The notes: generated by a model from the letters alone, not told the origin. DNA of 8,285 nt from Planctomycetales bacterium (GCA_007127495.1 SKZG01000238.1:1-8285); one strand, 5' to 3'. Positions 1-7,079 are shown, numbered from the stretch's first letter. Program-made: numbers and translations.

Positions 1-178
1 CCAGGGCCGCTCCAACAGCCCCCGCGTGCGAAAGGTACTCCTGTTGATCTTGGATTTGCGACCTCAGCTCGGCTGTCGTCTGACGGCCCGGCACGAACAC
101 AAACACAAGGTATGCAATCGCGCCGGCCGCCAATGGCAAGGTGACGATCCAGTTTCCACGTCGGGCAGTACGGCTCAT
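1..178 (-). CDS. PilO-like inner-membrane alignment protein, N-terminal part (cut by left edge)
   Basis: Starting from an ATG at 178, the minus strand is open for 59 codons to the window edge. The product begins MSRTARRGNWIVTLP. It has a short basic cytoplasmic tail, one hydrophobic segment at about residues 10-30, and then a polar Gln/Glu-rich stretch (RQTTAELRSQIQDQQEYL) that looks like the start of a coiled coil. PilO and GspM have this plan: short N-tail, single membrane helix, periplasmic coiled coil, then a ferredoxin-like domain. Here the last domain lies outside the window. The gene directly follows pilN (34-nt gap), the usual position of pilO in pilMNOPQ operons, and PilO heterodimerises with PilN. 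A GAAGA ribosome-binding sequence lies just upstream of the ATG, inside a 19-bp duplication. The call rests on topology and position, because no family-specific motif is visible in this short piece. Confidence 0.68.
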   Translation of the reverse strand, partial: MSRTARRGNWIVTLPLAAGAIAYLVFVFVPGRQTTAELRSQIQDQQEYLSHAGAVGAAL

Positions 179-180
179 GG

Positions 181-218
181 TCTTCTGTTGCTGTTATTGT
201 CTTCTGTTGCTGTTATTC
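181..218. repeat. 19-bp tandem duplication spanning the pilN stop and the pilO ribosome-binding site
   Basis: Two adjacent copies (181-199 and 200-218) agree at 18 of 19 bases and differ only in the last base. On the coding strand each copy contains TAACAGCAACAGAAGA. The TAA in the upstream copy is the pilN stop codon. The GAAGA in the downstream copy is the likely ribosome-binding site of the next gene. The duplication therefore lengthens the pilN-pilO spacer and gives two copies of the Shine-Dalgarno-like sequence. Confidence 0.9.
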
Positions 219-944
219 TGGTTGATAGCGGGCAATCGTTTCATGCTCGCGGCCGGTCGGACCTCCGGGCTGGCCGTAGCCGGGCCGCACGGCCACGCTG
301 GCTTGAAATCGCACGGTATGGCCGTTGCCCCCTTCGAAGCTTTCGATCGATTCCAGTTCGGCCCTGCGGAACAGGCTGCCTCGCGCCAATTGACCCACGT
401 AGCGATGCAGTGCCGCGCCGTCGCCGGTTGTTCCCGATATGCGAATCATGGTTTCCACGGAGTCGACCTGTTGCCGCAACGCAGCAAGATCGCGCTCGGC
501 CGGCGTGAGCATCGCGCGCGACTTGTCGTCGTCCTTCTCTCGCGATCGCGGGCGTTCCGGGCGCCCCTGCGCCGCCCGCCGTTCGTTGCTTATCTCCAGG
601 CGGTTGAGAACAATTGCGTCGGGCAGCGGGTCCACAATCGCCCGGAGCAGTTGCGTGCGCGGCCAAGGATGGCGGAGGTAGGTCAGCAGCGCGGCCTCTG
701 CCCTCGATTGCTGAAGCGTCTTCTGCCTCGCGGCCACTTGCTCGCGCATGGCAACTGCCTGTTCGTATTGCGGTTCGATCGTTTGCAGTTTGGCGCGCAG
801 CACCCCGTGCCGGCGGTATTGCCCCACCGCGGCCGCCGCCACCAATGCCACGAACGACAGCACCACGATCACCTGCCACGGTTGTGACCGTTTCCGGGCT
901 TGCCGGCGATGGTATTGAGCGGGGAGGAAGTCGATGTCGAGCAT
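213..944 (-). CDS. pilN: PilN-like inner-membrane alignment protein
   Basis: This is a 243-residue protein. It begins MLDIDFLPAQYHRRQARK, resembling the conserved short cytoplasmic PilN tail (typically I-N-L-L-P) that docks into PilM. One membrane helix follows at about residues 24-41 (QVIVVLSFVALVAAAAVG). After it comes a periplasmic coiled-coil-like region, about 48-90, rich in Gln, Glu, Arg and Ala, and then a C-terminal domain that should adopt the ferredoxin-like fold of PilN/GspL. A charged linker at about 125-145 (RPERPRSREKDDDKSR) looks flexible and is probably a lineage-specific insert. The gene lies 31 nt after pilM and ahead of a PilO-like gene, which is the standard order. PilN would link cytoplasmic PilM to the periplasmic ring of the pilus or secretion machine. 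The start is chosen for the PilN-type tail; the ribosome-binding site is weak. The family call is strong from order, topology and the N-terminus together. Confidence 0.85.
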   Translation of the reverse strand: MLDIDFLPAQYHRRQARKRSQPWQVIVVLSFVALVAAAAVGQYRRHGVLRAKLQTIEPQYEQAVAMREQVAARQKTLQQSRAEAALLTYLRHPWPRTQLLRAIVDPLPDAIVLNRLEISNERRAAQGRPERPRSREKDDDKSRAMLTPAERDLAALRQQVDSVETMIRISGTTGDGAALHRYVGQLARGSLFRRAELESIESFEGGNGHTVRFQASVAVRPGYGQPGGPTGREHETIARYQPE

Positions 945-975
945 TGGATCGTGGTCCGTGATGTATGCCGGGCTC

Positions 976-2019
976 CTAATTCAAGCCCTTGAGTGCGAGG
1001 CCGGCGGCGACGTCCCATTGCCCTGCCCGATTAGCCGGCGCAGTATTGGAAAAACTGCGTAGCGGGTTTCCGAGTTCGCACGGCAGCCCGAGCCGGCCGC
1101 TGATCCATTCCAGCAGCGTATCGCTTGCTTCTCCGCCGCTGAGGACGACTTGGGAGATCGGTTGCCCGCGGAACGTGACGCTGAAATACCGAACGCACAT
1201 CGATAGTTCACTCGCCAGTTGGTCCAAACCGGGCCGGATGGCTTCGGCAATGCTTCGCGTGACTGCCGGGTCGCGCTGATCGGCGCGGCGGTCGCCGTTA
1301 TGACGTCGCAGGGCGATCGCGTCAGCCTGAGGCAGTTTGAGGTAGCCGGCGACCGCTTCGTCGAGGTGTCGGCCGGCAAAATCAATGTACTTCACAAACA
1401 TCGTATGCGTCCCGCGAGCAATGACAACCGCCGTGGTCGCTCCGCCCACGTGGACAAACATTCGCTGTTGCTGCTGGTCTTCGTCGCGCCGGTACTGTTT
1501 GGCGTAGCATCGCAGCAGGGCTCCAGGCTCCACGTCGATTGCCTCGGGGGTGAGTCCGCTACGGTCCGCCACTTCGAGCAGCCGTTCAATGACCGGCCGG
1601 TGGCAGGCCAACAAGACGACTTCGCGGCGCATCGTGCCGCCCTGACGCACGTCGGCAGCTTCCACGAACCGGATTTCGGCCTCGCGGCTTGGAAACGGCA
1701 GGCGCCCGGCCGCCTCACACTGCACGATACGCTGCAACTCGTCGCCGGTCGCCTGGGAAACGCGCACATTCTGGACGAACAGGTCGCGGGCACCCAGACA
1801 GAACACCGCCCGGCGGCCGCGGAAGCCGCGACCCTCGCGGGCGTGGCAGATCGCTTCCGCAAGCGAGCCGGCATGGTGCGTGTCGGCCACGTCGGAAAGG
1901 TCCCAACGTGCCGCGTCGATCACACGCGTTCCCGAGGCGTCGAACTGAAGCAGTTTCACCGACCGGCTTCCGATATGAACGCCAATGGGACTCGTACGGG
2001 GTTTGATCATGCCAACCAT
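976..2019 (-). CDS. pilM: PilM-like actin-fold ATPase of the pilus/secretion platform
   Basis: This is a 347-residue soluble protein with no membrane segment. The N-terminus carries the actin-like phosphate-1 motif GVHIGSRSVKLLQFD (about residues 13-27), comparable to GIDIGS-SVK in PilM. A second nucleotide-binding segment, FVHVGGATTAVVIARG, is at about 188-203, and the adenosine motif VVLSGGEASD is at about 291-300. Length and motif order fit PilM, a cytoplasmic FtsA-like protein that binds the N-terminal tail of PilN and scaffolds the assembly ATPase. The reading frame stays open for 118 codons upstream of 2019, but that part overlaps the preceding pseudopilin gene in another frame. The start is therefore placed at the ATG at 2019, with GGAAG seven bases upstream and the PilM motif soon after. 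A second ATG at 2010 is possible. The gene starts 58 nt after the GspH-like gene, and no promoter or terminator is evident in that gap. Confidence 0.88.
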   Translation of the reverse strand: MVGMIKPRTSPIGVHIGSRSVKLLQFDASGTRVIDAARWDLSDVADTHHAGSLAEAICHAREGRGFRGRRAVFCLGARDLFVQNVRVSQATGDELQRIVQCEAAGRLPFPSREAEIRFVEAADVRQGGTMRREVVLLACHRPVIERLLEVADRSGLTPEAIDVEPGALLRCYAKQYRRDEDQQQQRMFVHVGGATTAVVIARGTHTMFVKYIDFAGRHLDEAVAGYLKLPQADAIALRRHNGDRRADQRDPAVTRSIAEAIRPGLDQLASELSMCVRYFSVTFRGQPISQVVLSGGEASDTLLEWISGRLGLPCELGNPLRSFSNTAPANRAGQWDVAAGLALKGLN

Positions 2020-2077
2020 CGGTGCGCTTCCAACGTACTCATGGGCTATCTGTACCGTTCCGGCAAACGGCGTGCTT

Positions 2078-2734
2078 TTACGGGGACGCGGGCGTTGTAA
2101 CCCCTTGCGAGGGGCCGTATTCCGTGCTGCCGCCCACCTCGGTAAGTCCGGTCGCCGGCTGGACGACCAGCCGGGTGTAGCGTTTGCTCGTCGCGCTGCC
2201 GCCGCTGAGCCATACGATCGTTTGGCCCGGCCGAGTCGTCTCGCCCAGGGGCCCGAACTCCACGTCATCCAGCTCGCGGGCCGACGCGTCGACGACAGCT
2301 TCCAGGCGCACGCGGGTTCCCAGCGATGGCAGGTCGTCCAACACGACCACCATTTGCCGCTGCGGACCGGCAACCCGACTGAACGGCGATTCCGGAAGCA
2401 GGTCCAAAGTCGGGTTGCTCCCGCTATGCTCGAGCAGGTAGCGATTGTTCTTCACGTCGAACACAACGCGATACGTGCTGTGGTTCGTCACCGCAAGGCT
2501 CCGCGCGTAGGCCAGATCCGTCGCCAGGATGCGGCCCATGGCACGAAGCTGATCGTTAAGACTCGGCTCAGCGCTGGGAAGAACGACCGCAGCCAGAACG
2601 CTCACCAGCGCAATCACCATGAGCAGCTCGATGAGCGTGAACCCGGCGCGATGGCGGCTTGTGTGTCGCATGCACGATGCAGCCTGACGCCCGCAGCCGT
2701 AGCCGCAGCCCGTCCAGATCGGCCAGTTCTTCAT
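2078..2734 (-). CDS. GspH/FimT-like minor pseudopilin
   Basis: The class III (prepilin) signal is clear: RHRAG|FTLIELLMVIALVSVLAAVV, with cleavage after Gly31, Phe at +1 and Glu at +5, followed by a hydrophobic helix. Downstream residues LRAMGRILATDLAYARSLAVTN and, later, DVEFGPLGETTRPG followed by VVQPATGLTEVG match the GspH/FimT pattern of a long helix followed by a beta-rich domain. The start is uncertain. ATG 2734 has AAGGG eight bases upstream and lies 10 nt after the previous stop, giving 218 residues and an unusually long 31-residue leader. ATG 2671 gives a more typical 10-residue leader (MRHTSRHRAG) but lacks a visible ribosome-binding site. The mature protein is the same in both cases. 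The product would be processed by prepilin peptidase and placed at the pseudopilus tip. It sits between a small membrane protein and pilM. Confidence 0.85.
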   Translation of the reverse strand: MKNWPIWTGCGYGCGRQAASCMRHTSRHRAGFTLIELLMVIALVSVLAAVVLPSAEPSLNDQLRAMGRILATDLAYARSLAVTNHSTYRVVFDVKNNRYLLEHSGSNPTLDLLPESPFSRVAGPQRQMVVVLDDLPSLGTRVRLEAVVDASARELDDVEFGPLGETTRPGQTIVWLSGGSATSKRYTRLVVQPATGLTEVGGSTEYGPSQGVTTPASP

Positions 2735-2744
2735 TTGTGGGCCC

Positions 2745-2990
2745 TTAGGTGCGGGCATCCTGCTCGATAACCACGCGCAGCTTCCCGCTGCGCAGCAATT
2801 CATTCTGTTCTTTCAGCAGTTCGCTGATCTGCCGCAATTCGCTGATCATTTCCGCCCGCTGCTCAATCGGATTGGCAATTCGGGCCGGACCGTTCGGCTG
2901 GGCGGCAATTCCCGGCCGATACAAGCTTAGCACGCAGTAACACAGCACATTCGCCACGATCAGCAAAGTCCAGACAGTTGGGCGTCGCAT
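2745..2990 (-). CDS. Small single-pass membrane protein with C-terminal coiled coil, function unknown
   Basis: This is an 81-residue protein. After the start MRRPTVW there is one membrane segment at about residues 7-25 (WTLLIVANVLCYCVLSLY), then a short linker, then a heptad-like region at about 43-78 (AEMISELRQISELLKEQNEL) that should form a coiled coil. No family is recognised. The predicted orientation is a basic N-terminus inside and the coiled coil in the periplasm. The start at 2990 is favoured over an in-frame ATG at 3020 because a strong AAGGAGA lies six bases upstream. That start leaves only 2 nt after the stop of the GspK-like gene, implying translational coupling. Its place inside a pseudopilin/PilMNO operon suggests an accessory of the assembly platform, for example a partner of PilN/PilO or of the minor pseudopilins. 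That role is inference from neighbours only. Confidence 0.75.
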   Translation of the reverse strand: MRRPTVWTLLIVANVLCYCVLSLYRPGIAAQPNGPARIANPIEQRAEMISELRQISELLKEQNELLRSGKLRVVIEQDART

Positions 2991-2992
2991 GG

Positions 2993-4525
2993 TCAATCTC
3001 CTTGGGTGTCCATGGTCCATCGCACCACGTTCCAGCGCAGCCCCTCATCGTCGGGATGGGGAACGTAGATGGGTTTGTTGGGATTGTAGTAATGGTATCG
3101 GACGGGCCGGTCATGCGGCACGAAGGTAAGCCGGGGCTCAATATCGAAGCCCAGCCCCAAGCGGAGCCATTCCGGGAACCACTCGATGCCGTCGGGACCC
3201 TGCAAGTTGAAAAGAAACCACACGAGGTTCCACCAGCCCTCGCTTTGGTCCCAATTGCTCCGCGGCCCGATCAGAAGGTCGCGTGCGGCGGTATGCCCTT
3301 CAACCCTCAGCGCCATCCGGTTTTGATGGGCGGCGCGGAGGTCCAGGGTGTCTCGTGCCACCACGAGACCGGTCAACTCGGTGGCCGAGTCGGCATGAAA
3401 GCGGATGCTTCCCGAGCCCACCAGTACGGGAAGCTGCACCGGCTCGCTGGTACCCTCCAGGGGCGGCAGATCGGCCGGCTCCAGACCAACGGCCGCGCCC
3501 CGAAACTCCACGTTGGAGGATCCTCCGCGGGTAAACAGGGAACCGCGAATCGTCACGCCGTCGCGAAGATGGGTTGTACCGGACCGGGCGAATAACCCGG
3601 CAGGGTTAGTCGTCGGATCCGGCTCCAACCGGATTTTCGTAAGATTCGCGCCAACCTCGGCGATCTGGTACGCCTTCCCGCCGGGGTAAAGCTGGTAGAA
3701 CGTCATCGTGTCGATGTTCTGCCAGGCAAACTCGGCGGTTGAAGGCGCGTCGTCCGTGGGTACGCGAAGCGCAAACCGAAGCAAATCGTGGACATTGCCA
3801 CTCTGCCGAATGAACGGAAAACGGACCGGCCCGGTCAGCGGCCGCCAGTCGGGCCGGCCGGCGTCGTGCATCTCCCGCAACCCCGTATGATACGCCTCCC
3901 AAGGGGCGGTCGACCATTTCAGTTCCTGACTCAAATTGAGCCGGTCGCGAAACCGCACCGGTCCTTCCACCCGAAACGGTACGCATATTGAGCAGGCGCC
4001 GGAATCCCATTGCGACATGGTATGAGCAAGCAGGTCGTCAAGGCCCGCCGGCGGCTCCGAGAGAGCGCGCGGAATGAGTTCCACGACCGCCTGGGCCCGA
4101 TGGGTGGCGATCGACGAAGGATAGACCGGGTCGGCCGCATAGCCCGTTGCGTCTAGAGTGACCCGCAAGGGGTAGCGGTCGTAGCGGGCATCGGCCTCCG
4201 TAAGTTGCGGGTCGCCCGTGGTAAACCGAACTTCGAAGTTCTCATGGGGTCCGAGCCGCCCGGTCAACGTCGAGTCGACCCCGGTCCAGGCGTCGGTGTG
4301 CATCGCCTTCAGCGCCGTGGTCAGCCCCGAAAGTGCCGCTGCACGGGCAGAAATCCGGAACGACGCATTGCGCTGAATCCGTACGTTCACGCTTTGCGAT
4401 CGGATCGAGGCATACGAAAGGCTCAGCGTCACGGCGATCAGCAGCAACACAACGAGTGCCGAAAACCCTCGGCGCCGCTTGCGGTGGTTTCGCGCATTGC
4501 GCATGGTGTCGTGCCGATGTTTCAT
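2993..4525 (-). CDS. Large GspK/PilX-like minor pseudopilin
   Basis: This is a 510-residue protein. A very basic leader (HRKRRRG, cleavage expected after Gly20) precedes FSALVVLLLIAVTLSLSYAS, an N-terminal helix that has Val at +5 instead of Glu. Absence of Glu5 is typical of GspK, which caps the pseudopilus tip, and related PilX-type proteins have similar N-termini. The rest is a large, mostly polar domain. It contains a Cys-x-x-Cys pair (Cys178, Cys181) and several short beta-like repeats (VTIRGSLFTRGGSSNVEFRG; VVARDTLDLRA) suggestive of a beta-helix-like or beta-sandwich exodomain. At 510 residues it is longer than typical GspK (about 300-350). The ATG overlaps the stop of the GspJ-like gene in an ATGA arrangement, so translation is coupled. 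The tip-protein call is supported by the leader, the missing Glu5, the size, and the I-J-K gene order. The exodomain is not recognised. Confidence 0.72.
   Translation of the reverse strand: MKHRHDTMRNARNHRKRRRGFSALVVLLLIAVTLSLSYASIRSQSVNVRIQRNASFRISARAAALSGLTTALKAMHTDAWTGVDSTLTGRLGPHENFEVRFTTGDPQLTEADARYDRYPLRVTLDATGYAADPVYPSSIATHRAQAVVELIPRALSEPPAGLDDLLAHTMSQWDSGACSICVPFRVEGPVRFRDRLNLSQELKWSTAPWEAYHTGLREMHDAGRPDWRPLTGPVRFPFIRQSGNVHDLLRFALRVPTDDAPSTAEFAWQNIDTMTFYQLYPGGKAYQIAEVGANLTKIRLEPDPTTNPAGLFARSGTTHLRDGVTIRGSLFTRGGSSNVEFRGAAVGLEPADLPPLEGTSEPVQLPVLVGSGSIRFHADSATELTGLVVARDTLDLRAAHQNRMALRVEGHTAARDLLIGPRSNWDQSEGWWNLVWFLFNLQGPDGIEWFPEWLRLGLGFDIEPRLTFVPHDRPVRYHYYNPNKPIYVPHPDDEGLRWNVVRWTMDTQGD
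2997..3003 (-). promoter_or_regulatory. Strong ribosome-binding site (AAGGAGA)
   Basis: AAGGAGA lies six bases before the ATG at 2990 and inside the last codons of the preceding gene. It decides the start of the small coiled-coil protein, and it is the best Shine-Dalgarno match seen in the host operon within this window. Confidence 0.8.
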
Positions 4526-5361
4526 CGTTCAAGCTGATAGTAGAGGGTGGCTGCTCCGAAGAAGACGGCGGGCGCCTGCGAGCCGGCACTGGTTGCAAAC
4601 GCCAGGTCGCCCGGCGTCAACTGGAGTTCGATTTGCAGCGAGGCCTGCCGCAGCCCTGTTTGCGATCCATGGATGCCTTGCGCCCACGGCAACTCCTGCC
4701 AAGCCACGTCGCCGGTGGTGTACAGCGACCAATCCTGTTCCGAAGGCAGCAGACGCGACTGGAATCGCACGGCGCCCCGCCATGGCGCATTGCGATTTCC
4801 TTCAGGCGCAAGGCAAACCCGCAATAGATGCGTCAGAACCGTCGACTCAAACCCCGAACCCTCCCGGATGGTTTTCAACTCCGATCGCCATCGCGATAGC
4901 TCGTCGGTCGGAGGCACGGTGCGGTCGTCCAGCGGTACGGTCATTTCCATCAGTTGGCCGGGCGAGTTCAGGTTGGGAGTGTAGATGACCAGTTCGTTGT
5001 AACGCGGCAATCCGTTCGGGTTTGCCGGCGCCCCGTTCGGGCGCCAAATCACCAGGGTTTCGGGAAACTCCCAAGTTCCTTCGATTTCGGGCACCACCAG
5101 AAAGCCGGGAAAATGCGCATTGGCTTTCGCACCCTCCACACGTCGTGCGATCCGGTCGAGAACCACTCTGGCATGCTGGGTAGCAACCCCATAGCCTTCG
5201 GTGTATTCGAATGCGGTCCGAACCCCGTGCGCCAGCCCGCCAAGCGTGCCGACGACCATCGCCATGATCGACATGGCAATGAGCAGCTCGATCAGGGTCA
5301 GCCCACACGGCGGCAGCATTCCGGTCGGCGTTTTATTCAAGCGATTTGAAGGGCGCAACAT
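4522..5361 (-). CDS. GspJ/PilW-like minor pseudopilin
   Basis: This is a 279-residue protein from the ATG at 5361. The prepilin signal is CG|LTLIELLIAMSIMAMVVGTL, with cleavage after Gly20 and Glu at +5, followed by a hydrophobic helix. Then come AFEYTEGYGVATQHARVVLDRIARRVEGA, a long amphipathic helix typical of GspJ/PulJ, and a large beta-rich domain with many Trp and Pro residues. Size fits a GspJ/PilW protein with an enlarged exodomain. The start is uncertain. ATG 5361 overlaps the upstream gene by 29 bp and gives a leader with basic residues (MLRPSNRLNKTPTG). ATG 5319 gives only MLPPCG before the cleavage site, and ATG 5388 is further upstream. Neither main candidate has a strong ribosome-binding site. 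The stop overlaps the next start (ATGA). Its partners would be the I-like protein upstream and the K-like protein downstream. Confidence 0.8.
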   Translation of the reverse strand: MLRPSNRLNKTPTGMLPPCGLTLIELLIAMSIMAMVVGTLGGLAHGVRTAFEYTEGYGVATQHARVVLDRIARRVEGAKANAHFPGFLVVPEIEGTWEFPETLVIWRPNGAPANPNGLPRYNELVIYTPNLNSPGQLMEMTVPLDDRTVPPTDELSRWRSELKTIREGSGFESTVLTHLLRVCLAPEGNRNAPWRGAVRFQSRLLPSEQDWSLYTTGDVAWQELPWAQGIHGSQTGLRQASLQIELQLTPGDLAFATSAGSQAPAVFFGAATLYYQLER

Positions 5362-5834
5362 AGGCCACCACGCGTTGCAATTTGGCAAGTTCCCGGACCG
5401 GCTGATTTGGGGGGCGGTAGGTCACTCGGACCTCGACGAGGCGATACGCCGTCGCCGTTTCGCTCGATAGCCGCACAGCCGGGTCGTCCGGATCGACACG
5501 GTAGACGGCAACTTCGCGGCCGTATGGGTCGAGCAGTCTGGAGGGTGCGCGGAAGTTCCGGTGCCGCTGCCCTCCACGCCCATCCTCCGTCCCCAGGGCA
5601 ACGCCCCAGTGGTCGACGGGCGGCTCACTTCCGGAGCCGTGGTATTCGTCCAGCGCTTCGAGGGACGGCGAAGCCACGACCTGGTCGATAAGCTGCTGCG
5701 CCAGCCCCAAGGCAACCGTTTGTCGCAGGGCTTCGTCGGTACTCTGAACCGACGCGGTGACGCCCAGCAGGAGCACACTACCAGCCAAGGCAGTCATGGT
5801 AATGGCCACCAGGGCCTCGACGAGTGTAAAACCG
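5333..5834 (-). pseudogene. GspI/PilV-like minor pseudopilin, 3' fragment (interrupted by the IS)
   Basis: This fragment encodes everything after the leader: G|FTLVEALVAITMTALAGSV, a helix with Glu at +5, then about 140 residues including LRQTVALGLAQQLIDQVVAS, which resembles the GspI/PilV family (short pseudopilins, 120-180 residues). It ends at 5333-5335. The native start codon and leader are missing here and are found at 7753-7720, beyond the insertion element. Joining 7753-7720 to 5826 downwards gives an uninterrupted 175-codon gene starting MRGRAAVSNG|FTLVEAL. The 8-bp flanking repeat retains the Gly and Phe codons on this side, so the cleavage site still reads LHG|FTLVE. The upstream frame stays open into the element, with an ATG at 5959 and a GTG at 5932, so a chimeric precursor is conceivable. 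By default the gene should be inactive. Confidence 0.88.
5827..5834. repeat. Left copy of the 8-bp direct repeat flanking the IS
   Basis: TAAAACCG directly abuts the left inverted repeat of the element, and the same eight bases occur at 7720-7727. On the pseudopilin coding strand it reads CGGTTTTA and encodes the Gly-Phe of the prepilin cleavage site. Either it is a true target duplication, or it is a core shared by the target and the element's circular junction, as expected for IS110-type recombination. Confidence 0.85.
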
Positions 5835-5897
5835 TGTAGGGGCCGGCGAAAGCTATACTTTCGCTGAGTTTTTGCCTTACTTCGACCCCGTACACGG
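5832..5897 (+). other. Potential stem between the IS left end and the transposase ribosome-binding site
   Basis: Bases 5832-5842 (CCGTGTAGGGG) can pair with 5886-5897 (CCCCGTACACGG). This makes an 11-bp stem with one bulged G at 5890. The right arm ends in the first bases of the GGAG that serves the transposase. Transcripts entering from outside the element would carry the whole stem and could hide that site. Inside the loop there is a second small perfect hairpin (CGAAAG at 5847-5852 with CTTTCG at 5858-5863). The pairing is read directly from the sequence; the regulatory role is inference by analogy with IS elements that block translation of read-through mRNA. Confidence 0.45.
5835..5845 (+). 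repeat. Left sub-terminal inverted repeat of the IS
   Basis: TGTAGGGGCCG is the exact reverse complement of 7705-7715. Similarity between the two ends stops after these 11 bases. Confidence 0.85.
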
Positions 5898-5908
5898 AGA
5901 CTTTCGGA

Positions 5909-7036
5909 ATGTCCGAGACTATTGTAGCTCACCGTTCGTTCATTGGCGTGGATTTGCATAAGACCACCGTTACCCTCGTTGCTGTTGCCCCGGACGGCAC
6001 GGAAATCGCTCGCCTGAAGATTGACACCAAATGCCGACAGAAGATCCGGACCTGGCTGTTGGACCTGCCGCGACCGTCGCACATGGCCGTCGAAGCCGTC
6101 GGATTCGTCGAATGGTTCATCGAATGCTTTCGTCCTTGCGTCGATGCCATCGACATCGCCGACGCCACCGAACTGTCCAATCGGCGCGGTAAACGACGGA
6201 AGAACGACTACAGGGATGCCCTCGACATGGCCCGACGACTGGCTCGCGGCGAGTGCCCCGTGGGCTATATCGCCGACGACGAACTGATGCAACTCCGCAA
6301 GCTCGGCCGCCATTGGCGGCAACTCAGCAGCGTGCTGGCCCGCACCAAGCAGTTCATGCGGTCGATTTTGTTGGCCGCCAACCTTCGCGGCCCGAAACTC
6401 GACGGCAGTTCGGGCCAACGATGGCTCCTCGCCCACGGGCATAAGCTCAAGCCGGTTCAGCGCCGAGCCTTCGCCAACCTCATTCAACTCGTCCAGCTCA
6501 TTGAACTTCAGCGGAATCCGTTGCGCTTTGCCATCATCGAAGCCAGCCGCAGCGAACGCTTCGCCCCGATGACGAAGATCCTGCAAAGCGTGCCGGGTAT
6601 CGGCGAGATTTGGAGTTGCATCATCATCGCCGAGATCGGGCCCTTCGACCGGTTCCCGAATGCCGACGCCCTGGAGTTTTGGGCCGGCATGACGGCCGAC
6701 CTGAAGGAATCGGCCGGCCGCACACAGTCCGGCCCGATCACCAAGGCCGGTTCGCGCACGTTGCGATGGGCGTTGTGCAACGCCGCACTGACGCTTTGCC
6801 ATTCCGACGCCGGGCAAGAAGCCATCCGTCAACGCCTGATCCGCAAGACCGGGGGCATCAAAGGCAAGGCCAACACGGCGATGGGCCGGCGGCTCCTCCG
6901 CCTTCTGTACGCGATGGTTCGCGACGGGAAGCTGTACGAGCCCGGTCCTTCGCGTCACCGCACCGCGGCCGCCAACAAAGCGCGAGCGGCCAAACGCGCC
7001 CAAAAGGTCCGAAAAACCCGAAAGGAGGCGGCGTGA
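5909..7036 (+). CDS. IS110-family DEDD transposase/recombinase
   Basis: This is a 375-residue protein, a normal length for the family. The N-terminal RuvC-like DEDD domain shows FIGVDLHKTTVTLVA (Asp15), MAVEAVGFVEWF (Glu62) and RRKNDYRDALDMARR (Asp100, Asp103). A helical middle part follows (about 130-215). Then comes the C-terminal Transposase_20 region with a helix-hairpin-helix (LQSVPGIGEIWSCIIIAEIG, about 225-244) and FWAGMTADLKESAG, about 257-270, with the conserved Ser268, followed by GPITKAGSRTLRWAL. All catalytic residues are present, so the enzyme appears intact. A very basic tail (about 345-375) may bind RNA or DNA. GGAG at 5896-5899 lies nine bases before the ATG. Known members use a structured bridge (seek) RNA to recombine a donor junction with a target. 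It lies antisense to the host operon and has similar GC content. Confidence 0.95.
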   Translation: MSETIVAHRSFIGVDLHKTTVTLVAVAPDGTEIARLKIDTKCRQKIRTWLLDLPRPSHMAVEAVGFVEWFIECFRPCVDAIDIADATELSNRRGKRRKNDYRDALDMARRLARGECPVGYIADDELMQLRKLGRHWRQLSSVLARTKQFMRSILLAANLRGPKLDGSSGQRWLLAHGHKLKPVQRRAFANLIQLVQLIELQRNPLRFAIIEASRSERFAPMTKILQSVPGIGEIWSCIIIAEIGPFDRFPNADALEFWAGMTADLKESAGRTQSGPITKAGSRTLRWALCNAALTLCHSDAGQEAIRQRLIRKTGGIKGKANTAMGRRLLRLLYAMVRDGKLYEPGPSRHRTAAANKARAAKRAQKVRKTRKEAA

Positions 7037-7079
7037 CCCCGTAGATGAATCCATGACGTGAGGCGGAATCTTGATGTTC

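Noticed and set aside
141..2100. Long plus-strand frames opposite pilM, pilN and the pseudopilins
   Set aside because: They are antisense shadows in GC-rich coding DNA with no domain or start signals.
2020..2373. An upstream extension of PilM
   Set aside because: The frame is open, but it overlaps the GspH-like gene in another frame, shows no PilM similarity, and begins before any suitable ribosome-binding site.
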